DNA from: Tetracentron sinense
Lineage: Eukaryota; Streptophyta; Magnoliopsida; Trochodendrales; Trochodendraceae
DNA length: 64,000 nucleotides
Assembly: GCA_015143295.1 (NCBI GenBank)
Contig: CM026562.1
Coordinates: 2,046,001-2,110,000 of the forward strand
Direction: 5' to 3'
The position numbers and the translations under genes were made by a program. Positions 55,526 through 64,000 of this stretch are shown here, one piece after another; the stretch's first letter is position 1, and each line of letters starts with the position of its first letter. Below the pieces are notes generated by a model. That model saw nothing but the letters and a program-made list of their open reading frames with translations, made no database searches and was not told the DNA's origin.

Positions 55526-56180
55526 CAAGTTTGAGAGGTGTGCGTGCACTACTCAACGGAATGTGCAATAAATCTTATCAATCCTCTAAGTTAAATGCAT
55601 GTCTTCCGAAGCGTCAAGAGAAGAGTGGTGCTCGAACATGGATCTCGGGCATCTGCCAGAGGTATCTGTTGCCTTTAGTTTGAGCTTATAGCCAGTTCAT
55701 CAAATGGGTGTCCATGGGCTGGGGACTGAGGCAGTTTTGCAGGTTTCATGGTGTATTAAAGGACTACATCGCATTCATGAGAAGAAAGTGTAAGAGACTT
55801 TTGGACATGAAAAGTGAAAACACATGGGAAGATTCCCAAATTCCCAAACTTTCTATGTACCCTCCCTCTCAGAGTCTGAAGAGAAGTAAAGGAGAATCAA
55901 ACCTGCCATCAATCGGCCCTTTTTTCCTCGACAAGGAGTGTTGATCTTTATGTGCGATTCTCACAATAGATCCCACGTGTCCTCCCACTGTACGTACACG
56001 TATTCAACCATTTTAACTCCTAACGGATCTCTTTAGTTGGTGGGCCACCTCTTTGATTGAGCATGATCCCGACATCTCAGATTGATAGACAGCTCTTATC
56101 TTCTCAATCTAGACTCTGAAAGGTAAAGAGTAATTAGTGACACCCAGAAAGGGTCAAATAGAAGTGGTTAATTTTGAGCC
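55526..56180. other. Unassigned DNA with a 78-codon frame
   Basis: The + strand frame 55708-55944 starts with ATG (MSMGWGLRQFCRFHG...) and has a mixed composition, but I recognise no family, promoter or splice sites. It could be a small unknown gene or chance. Confidence 0.25.
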
Positions 56181-56185
56181 AGAGC

Positions 56186-56335
56186 TCTGTTCAACGTGAA
56201 GAAGCGGAGCTCCCCTTTTTACACTATAGCTGTGGATGTTTGTAATTATCGGAAGGAGGTTGGGCCAATTTTGCAACACATCATAATTACAAAATTGCCA
56301 CCGGATAGTGTAAAAAGGGGAGCTCCGCTCAACTT
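56186..56335. mobile_element. Short MITE, GCGGAGCTCCCC family
   Basis: AGAGCTCTGTTCAACGTGAA then GCGGAGCTCCCCTTTTTACA at the left is mirrored by AGTGTAAAAAGGGGAGCTCC then GCTCAACTTGGTGAATCAGA at the right. About 150 bp; duplication not resolved. Confidence 0.6.
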
Positions 56336-56489
56336 GGTGAATCAGAGCCCCTCTTTGTATTTAAACTGAAAATAGAAATGAGCCAGGTCTAACTTATGAA
56401 GATAAACTCGTTTACCCATTATGGGTCTAATGGCTTTAGATTAAGTCGGGGTATATGTCAATTATCAACCCATTAGAATCAAAGTACTC

Positions 56490-56770
56490 TCACATTTGTG
56501 AGACTAGAAAATCTAAAATTGCCAACCCCATCCTCATGGTAGGGTTTGGGCCTAATTAGTTTAAGCCTTTGGAGGGCTTGAGGGTGGGGGCTAGGCTTGG
56601 GCCTACTTAATTTAAGCCCTTCAAGGGCGCAGGCCAAAATTTTACGTGAGGGCTAGACTTGGGCCTAATTAGTTTAGGCTCTCTGAAGGCTTGGGCTAGA
56701 AGTTTATAAGTGAGGGCTCAACCTGAATAGACTCCAACCTGCCCTAGGCCAACCCATTGACAACCCGGTT
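56490..56770. mobile_element. Decayed GGGCTTGGGCCTAATTAG-rich MITE
   Basis: Repeated GGGCCTAATTAGTTTAAGCC / GGGCTTG words and a right end ACCCATTGACAACCC resemble the TAGGGCTGTCAA hAT-like MITEs. The left end (ATTGCCAACCCCATCC) is imperfect. Confidence 0.45.
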
Positions 56771-58922
56771 TGGGATTTTGCTAACCCCACTCTCCTCTAC
56801 TTGTTGAAGGTGTGGCTCAAACTATGGGAAACCAGTCGATCGGATTGCAAATTGGTCGACCGCTGATAGGAAAATCACACAAGTCACAATTCCAGTAGCT
56901 TCGGTATCCCAGTCGGTCGACTCGTTTTCGCGGAATAAGGTTGTTCAACCAAGAATTGGTAAGTTGTTGTGAGCAATAAAATCTCACTGTCCGTAAGGCA
57001 GGTGCATGGTGCACCTGCTTGTACTGGATCACCAACCAAAAATGGGTTGTTGGCCTTCGCACGTGCCAAAGGCACGAGCACCAATGGCTGGCAGCGCATT
57101 TAATGCTGGTAGTAGGGTAATGATGCATCGCGGACACTCTTTTTCAATCTCTATGGGACTGACACGTGTTCATGGTCTGTCCTCACGGACAGACCTGATT
57201 ATGCCCTTGCGAATTGACTCCTTGAGTCAGTCCGTAGACAGACTTTATAAGTCAAGTCCGCGGGCTAGCCATAGCTAGCCCCCATTAGATAGTCTGTGGC
57301 CAAATTAGTCGTGGACCTAATTAGACCATGAGTCAAGCCCATGGTCCACCTTTTCTTTGGCCCGCAGACTAACGAAGGTCAGTTCCCTTTTAATAATGAC
57401 CTAGTTCACGGACCAGGTAGGCTTTGGGCTCAAACTAGCCTTCTGACAGGGAACCCCTACTAAAAAGGGACTCTTCGCTAGTTTTATAGGGATCTCAAGA
57501 TAAAGATCTCATCTTGCTTCTCAATGAGAGGGTGCCACATAGCACCTCATCCGAAAAGAGGAGAGGAGTAATCTCTTCTTTTTTCTTGGAAGATAAGATT
57601 CTTCCACCTTTTAAAGGAAAGGTCTTATCCTCTCATGTTCCCCAAAAGGAAAAGCAATTTGGAATCCTCAAATAAAGAGGACTCTTGAACATCCGAGGTT
57701 TCCCAAGATAAGAAAACCAGCTGTCAAAGACAGATGTCCCTCTCTAAGGAGAGTGAATCCCTTTTGACCATCCCAAAAAATAGAAAGTCAAATGAGAGTC
57801 CAAAAATGACTCTCTAAAATATATAAAAATGGAAGTTTCTCACAAAAAACTTCAGAGCAACATAATCACAAGAGTAATACGTGAAAAGAGAAAAACATTT
57901 CTTTTCTTTTGCAGGAACACAGCAAGCCTAAGGCAAGCAACTAAGGAACAAGTAGAAGACTCTCTATCAACATGGAGAATATAAGGTGAATCCTTCAACA
58001 TGGTCACCTCTCTTCTCTCTTCTCTTTTTCTAATACAAAGACCTCAATGAGGCAACCTGCAACGCCTACATGGGAATTGGGCATCATCTTTGAATAAATA
58101 AAATATTTTATTCAAATATTTGTTCTTGTAACGACCCCAAAATCTCATCTAAGCTAAAATGAGACTTTAGGCCGGTTACACTACTTAACCTGACTTAACC
58201 TGTAAGCATGCAAGGCAATACTAAAAAGGAACCTGAAAATTTTTATATCAAAAGAACTTCTATAACAAGTTTATCTAATAATTGAATCTATAAATATCGA
58301 ATCATTCCACATGATCTCAAAATCATCAAGTCAACCTATAAATCATCGAAATGTAATCATGTATCAATACAAACATCTATTACAACTTTTCAATCCAAAA
58401 AGAAGGTCGAACCACTAATAATAAGGAAAATGGTCAAGGTCACTCATTCTCTCCTCGGGAAGATCACCTTCTTCCTCTACGCCGTAATCCTCCTCTAATC
58501 ATGGCTTCGTTGCTATCTCGGAACCTAAAGCTGCCGACATGAAAACATATCGGCTGAGTAACAAATGGCTCAGTGCATATGAAATCCTAACTAGCAATAT
58601 CAAAACAACATATGACATCATCATCATGGATAGCATCGTCATTAATATAAACAGATTCATAATAGCATTTCATGACATGATTCTGATAAGCAAGTTCATC
58701 ATGATATTTGGAATATATAAATGGATATAAATCAGAGTGCGGAACTCTCATGCATTTCTTATCAGTCTTTTTCTTTTCTTATTTCTTTCCTTTCTTTCTT
58801 TCTTTCATGTGTCAATATTTTTCCTTTTTCTGTTTCTCGTGAACATCATGGCATGTATGATCATTAATAGTAACCATAAAATAACTATTCACTATATTGT
58901 TGAAAGAGATTATTATACTCTA

Positions 58923-61322
58923 TGTAGCGCCCCAAAAGACTCCCTAGGAGTTAAGGGATACTTTAGTCATGACTATACTTAACCTGTCAAACCCGCCTGT
59001 AATAAACAAGGTAAAGACAACACAATAACGACATGAATCAAAGTGCGGAAGCTAAACCATAAGTGCGGAAGAGTTAACCAAAATTTTTCTTTCCATAATT
59101 CATCTCAGTATTCCAAGTTTATATACAAAACGTAAATAGTAAAGGTAGACATGTCCACCTATCAAAATACAAAAGAAATATCAAGTCCACTATGCTCAAC
59201 AATAATCTAAATACGGCCACACTTCCAAATCTCTATCCGTCTGCGATTACATCGAGATAGGTGGCTCCCTCTCCTCTACGTACTCTTTCTCAACCCCAGG
59301 CTCAGGGTCGAGGACATCCACAGTACCTACCGACATGAGATGTACGACTGAGTATGGCATACTCAGCGAGTACAAGCTACTATCTAACAATAATAATAAC
59401 GTGCACATTAGAAACAACGAGATATAGTTCATCACATAAATTTAAAGCAATAATAGCGACATAGGACATTCACAGCATAAAAAGTAAAGCAATGTAATAG
59501 TCTTTACATGCATGAGTGAATGCGAAAATTTTGGTAAAACTCATACTTTAAAAGTCATGTCTTGTTCTTGAAAATAGTCTTTCGTGTCGTTCAAAACTTG
59601 TTTTTCATATCTAAAAACGTGTTCTTGTCTTGGTCTCGTTCGTAAGAATCACGCATGCTTGTCTTGTTCTTGTTGGAATCACTTATTTTACTTGTTCTTG
59701 TCATGACTTGACATGTTCTTGACTTGACTTGCTTGGTTTCTTGTGAGCCAGAGGTTAGTGCCTTTGTAGCGACTTGTGAGCCTGAAATGTAAATTCCATT
59801 TAGCGAAATGTATATACATATAGAAAAGGGTACACCAACCTCCTTGACCGGCCCAATGTCCAGCATGATCAACTTGTTTTCTTGTGAGTCAAGTATGACA
59901 TATCTTGCGATATGTCCTACCCTTGACCGGCCCGATGTACGGCTTTATCATTCATGCTTGTTTACTTGTGAGTCAGGTATGACATATTCGAGGGATATGC
60001 CCTACCCTTGACCGGCCCGATGTCCGGCTTCATCATTCGTATCGTATACCACATGTCTTGTTTTCATTTGTTTCTATATATACTTATACTTTTAGAAAAA
60101 CCCGGTTCATGCATGCATGTATGTGTGTGTGTAACAATAGTGGCAATCATGATGACATGTACAACACAAAGCATAAGGTGTAGCATTTCAATTCTACATA
60201 AGATAATGAGGAAAATTAGATAACATATAGAGCATTTGATCAATTTAATATTTTAGGGAAAACTACATGAGTCCTACTTTCATATCCTTCATTAAGTCCA
60301 TTTAATTCTTATTTAGGCATTTTATCATACATTTGGCGTGCAAACATTCATAGTCATTTTATCCAAATTGTTACATGCATACATTTCATCAAACACCCAT
60401 GTGTTCATTATTGGAAAAATGCCCTTCCAACATTTTCCCTCACACACCATACATCACACATCATGGCATCCAATCGCCTCAACCCTTCATCCATTCATAC
60501 ATCTCACACCATTGATATTTATCTTGTTTAGATTTAACGAAAATGGTATATTTAGATGAAGGGAAGAACACAAGATAAAATCATCACTTTTAAAAGATAG
60601 TAAGGATGTACTAACCTTGAATACTTGAAGGAGATCTTGAGGGAAATTAAGAGAAATGGGATCCAAGCTTCAAAGAAGAAGGATCTTGGCTTAAAAGAAG
60701 AGATCCAAGCTCCAATGGGTCATCCAACCCACCTTGCACCAAAACCCTAGTTCTTCCCTTCTTCTTTCTCCCAAAATCCTTAAAAATGTAAGCTTGAGGG
60801 TTTATGAATCCTCAACCCACAAATTTGGGCTTATATAGAAAAAGGGGTGGTCAAATGACCATCCAACCCTTAAAATTTCGGCAAAACAGACCAAATTTGG
60901 CAAGGTGCCCGAGGAGCGATCGACCAGTCATGAGGAGCGGTTGATCAATCCAAAAACCCCTCTCTGGAAAATTTCCCCATACAAGTTTAGTGCGACACCG
61001 GTCGACCAGTCATTAGAGCGGTAGATCGGTAGGCGAGCGGTCGACCAATCAGGAGCACCGATCGAGCGGTAGTGGATGGGTCGACCGGTTATGACACCGG
61101 TCGACCGGTTGGTTTGTGTTTTTCCCATTTTTGTTGTTTTCTCTTATTTTTAACACTTAGGACTTTTTTCCACCTTTCTCATATAACCTAATTGGACCTT
61201 GGAAACTTTCTTAAGACTTTAACATATTTTAAACGCATCATTCCTCAAAATGGGAACACCATAACTCGTGATCATTAAGAACCATCCAATCCTTTGTCAT
61301 GCAAAAGTTCTGGGGTTCTACA
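58923..61322 (-). mobile_element. Solo LTR (inner, 2.4 kb), TGTAGAACCCC type
   Basis: On the + strand it starts TGTAGCGCCCCAAAAG and ends TTCTGGGGTTCTACA, flanked by CTCTA on both sides (58918-58922 and 61323-61327). Minus-strand TATA TATATAAGCCC at about 60826-60836. Palindromes GGTCGACC / CCGGTCGACCGG at 60915-61112 lie upstream of it. The minus-strand start TGTAGAACCCC equals that of the solo LTR at 31691. Repeated phrases with TTGACCGGCCC-ATGT occur at 59844, 59922 and 60008. Confidence 0.88.
59840..60035. repeat. Three tandem ~80-bp units in the inner solo LTR
   Basis: Each unit contains CCTTGACCGGCCC-ATGTC-G then a CTTGTTT-CTTGTGAGTCA-GTATGACATAT stretch. Starts are at about 59840, 59921 and 60006; the third is partial. 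Confidence 0.8.
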
Positions 61323-63267
61323 CTCTACATCCCGTATATCAAACCTTAACACTTTTCCGGTGCTCCCAGATTCACTTATGATTCCTTAATTTGGCACGCA
61401 TGTCTTGATCTTAGACTTGTTGATTCAGGTCAAGTGCAGAACTCAACATGCAATTTCACACACCTTGCTTGTGCTTTTATCATACTTGTGCATCTATCAT
61501 AATAGTGAGTAAAAAGGATGATACACTTACCGGTTAAATAATACTTTAGATTACCTAATCTCGGTACCTTCGGTGATCCATCATGCGTCCCATTACCAAC
61601 ATGATAGAAAACTAAGGCTCACAGGATATAAATCAAAGGTTTATTTACCCGACAATGAACCACTACATGTAATTTCACTTTCTCACATCATTCATCATTC
61701 ATTCCATTCTCATCTTTGCGTAACTTAGCATGTGGATCATAATAGTGTAATTTAGCATATGAAATCACATTTGCATGATTTAACATGTGGAGGCATAATC
61801 ACATACATTATTTATCGAGGCATGTAAATCCTTAATTTCATCAATTGCACAAATATAATGATGATATCTCGATATAAAGTTCTAGACAATTTTAACATTC
61901 TACATACATTGTTTTCACTTGTTATAGCATAGAACAATAAAATCTTAAATCATCATTTCCATAACAAACTCATCATTTCACACAAAAACCCCCAAATTCA
62001 TTCCTCCAAAACTCCACAATACAATATATCCTCCATTCAAAACTCAAGCATACATCTCATCCTTCTATTTCCACCACACAACTTCAATTTATTCACATCA
62101 TCCACATTTCAGCAAACACTTTCACTTCAATATAACATAATCATGAACACACATAAATAGAGAGACATTTCTATAATAAATCCTACATAATCTTATTCTA
62201 ATATAAGATTTTAGTTTCTGAATTTAAAAACATCAATAGTTCATGGTATTGATAGTGAGGAAGTCATATTTACCTTCCAAGAACTTCTTTCTTTAACTCA
62301 AATGCTTGAGAATACACCTTAGAGTAATCTCCAAGCTCCAGTCCTCAAGCAAAATCTCCCTTCAAACCCTAGCATTCTCCTTTTTTTCCTTCAAAAATAA
62401 GTATAGGTTCTTTAGAAACCCTAAACCCCCAAATCCTAGGTCTATTTATAGTGTGGGAGGGTTAAAACCCTAAAATTCGCACTCTTTAAAAACTCAGATC
62501 GCGTGACCTGCGATCGATCGCCGCCACAATGCGATCAATCGCACACCAAACAGTGGCTTTGTGAGTTTTCAGGTTCAGTGCGATCGATCGCAGACAACTC
62601 AGTTCCTGTTTTCTCCATAGCAACAGCAAAAACACCCTTTTCTCATCAGCACCAACCCATCACCACACTTATTTTACTTTAAAACATTTTTAAACCATTT
62701 ACTTTAAGTTTGAAATTAAAATAAGGAAGCACCCCCCATTGGGATTCAATAAAAAATATTAGAAAATCAAATTCCTAATAAATCAAAATCTCATTTTCCA
62801 GTTTTACGCTAAAAACTAAAAAAATTATCGTCGTAAAATTTTCGATTGTCGAATTAATTTATACGTTTCTTTAATCTATAAACATCCATGTCCGGCTATA
62901 AACATCCATGTCCGGGAAAAATTATCTCAAAATTCGATAATTTATGTTTTTGCTAAAACCACACCTTTCTTATAATATCTGTAATTCTTGTACTTGGTCA
63001 TTTAAATTTAAATTAAGATTATTAAGGAATAAGGCATCACATGAATGACATGAATATCTATACATAAAATACAAGTCTCTACAGTTCTTCTTAATCAGAG
63101 TTTCTTCCCAAAATCGGAAAGGTAATTAACGATCCGGGTTTACTCGGATTGGAAGGATAGTCTCCCACATAAAATAATAAACTCTAAACAACAATGGAGA
63201 TAATTTGACAACAAGATTCGAGATGTCTATTATAAAAATACACTTAAAATTTATGTGTAAAAATTTC

Positions 63268-63283
63268 TGGCACGCCCGGTGAG
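63268..63283 (+). promoter_or_regulatory. Candidate retrotransposon primer binding site
   Basis: TGGCACGCCCGGTGAG begins with TGG, complementary to a tRNA CCA end, and follows the putative LTR. I recall this phrase after gypsy LTRs in plants but cannot name the tRNA with certainty. Confidence 0.45.
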
Positions 63284-64000
63284 ACCTTCTTCTCCTCTTA
63301 TCTTTGAAGAAGAATAACAAAAAACAAAAGAAGATCAATGGGTGGTCTTTTCCTTTCTTTTCTTTTTTTTGTTTTGTTCAAGATGATCAAGATTGTGTGC
63401 GTGCGTCGGGCCTACATCCTGACGATCGACTGACGGGTGTACGTACCCCTGATGTAAATTCCAGCGACTCAGCCACTCACATGAGCCGAGGTAGCAGCAA
63501 ACCCAACCAAGAGGGTTCGGCCAACTTGCCAAACCCTTGCCAAGAGGCCGTGGTCAATAGACCAGACCTTTGATGAGGATCAAAGCCCTTGCCCGCAATA
63601 GGAGCAAGACCCACCTCATCAACTCAGGGGTGGAAAGGAAGGCTACCCGCCTAAGGCAGGAAGCTAGCCTGCGAGAATCTCAGCGGATGTCATCCAGCCC
63701 GTGGTCACCACGAAAGGTGCATTCCAGTCTGCGGACACCAGGGAGAGTGCACACAAGGCAAAGTTTAACCCACTTTGTGACAGGTCAGCCAAAAGACTGA
63801 CTTATGTCACCGGAAACCCCAAAAGAGGGATCCAAAACAGTTAGCCTTTCGGGGTCCACTAATGGAGCAATTCCGTTTCGGGCCCAAACCATAATCCGGT
63901 GAAAGTCTAATCAGGAAAATCCCTATGGGTCGACCCTAAGACAGACTGCTGAGAACCCTTAGCCCAAGCTGGCTGTTGGAACCCCCCTTCAAAAATATCA
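63284..64000 (+). other. Start of the internal region of a retrotransposon
   Basis: GC content rises relative to the flanks and open frames lengthen (63304-63573, SDSATHMSRGSSKPNQEG...; 63570-63800). I recognise no gag domain yet; this would be leader or gag start. It continues beyond the window. Confidence 0.4.

Larger units (their letters stand above)
58127..63083 (-). mobile_element. Solo LTR (outer), with another solo LTR inside
   Basis: On the + strand it starts TGTAACGACCCCAAAA and ends AAGTCTCTACA, flanked by a perfect GTTCT duplication (58122-58126 and 63084-63088). Net length is about 2.55 kb. A minus-strand TATA box (CACTATAAATAGACC) at about 62440-62454 sets the orientation. Palindromic GCGATCGATCG sites lie upstream of it (62508-62592). 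No coding domain. Confidence 0.85.
56803..63260 (+). repeat. Probable 5' LTR of a retrotransposon running off the window
   Basis: A TATA box ATATAAAAA at 57821-57829 and a primer-site-like TGGCACGCCCGGTGAG at 63268 bracket a region that reads as one LTR of about 1.5 kb once the nested solo LTRs (58127-63083 plus GTTCT) are removed. Palindromes at 57174-57195 (GGTCTGTCC / GGACAGACC) and 57263-57280 (GGCTAGCC / GGCTAGCC), and GGTCGACC-like sites at 56832-56930, lie upstream of the TATA. The left boundary (TGTTGAAGGTG at 56803) is a guess, and the 3' LTR is outside the window. Confidence 0.45.

Noticed and set aside
55708-55944. 78-codon frame as a gene
   Set aside because: No recognisable family, promoter or splice evidence; kept only as a note in the region entry.
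61323-63283. Reading 58127-63260 as the 5' LTR directly next to the primer site at 63268
   Set aside because: The perfect GTTCT duplication at 58122-58126 and 63084-63088 closes the 58127 element at 63083, so the primer site belongs to the host LTR around it.

Overview
This is flowering-plant nuclear DNA: AT-rich, spliced by GT-AG/GC-AG rules, and dominated by nested LTR retrotransposons, solo LTRs, miniature inverted-repeat DNA elements (MITEs), Helitrons and SINEs. The transposon mix does not look like a grass; I would guess an early-diverging eudicot or magnoliid, with low confidence. Only one gene looks intact: a DUF620-family protein gene on the + strand (coding exons 51921-52124, 52244-52579, 53662-54189 plus stop; 356 aa). 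Its second coding intron appears to start with GC.

Layout. 532-2513: a Harbinger-like element (TAA target duplication) carrying two younger insertions. 5098-15479: an Athila-like Ty3/gypsy element on the - strand with two ~1.31 kb LTRs, a tRNA-Asp primer site, a decayed gag-protease region and no pol; a 2.84 kb solo LTR sits inside gag. 16130-17495: LTR-like DNA of a SIRE/Maximus-type copia. 17500-20208: multi-level foldback of hAT-like and Mutator-like MITEs. 21320-30200: low-copy or unassigned DNA with MITEs and SINEs. 31152-34960: a Ty1/copia element on the + strand with 225-234 bp LTRs, interrupted by a 2.2 kb solo LTR. 35095-39492: two Helitron-like elements, a LINE fragment and a long hairpin MITE. 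40020-43700: hAT MITEs, a shredded PPR pseudogene and a histone H2B fragment. 43954-46075: a solo LTR. 46161-51300: MITEs of several families. 51690-54570: the DUF620 gene. 56800-64000: probably the 5' LTR and start of another retrotransposon, with one solo LTR nested in another inside it.

Almost every named element boundary rests on a target-site duplication read directly on both sides: 5 bp for LTR elements, 8 bp for hAT, 9 bp for Mutator-like, TAA for Harbinger, A|T for Helitrons.

Two patterns are the most unusual. (1) Many Mutator-like MITEs share one inner inverted-repeat core but carry different end modules, and several unrelated families have a short perfect palindrome inside each terminus. 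(2) LTRs of otherwise different families each carry a cluster of short self-complementary motifs (often built on GATCGATCG) upstream of their TATA box.
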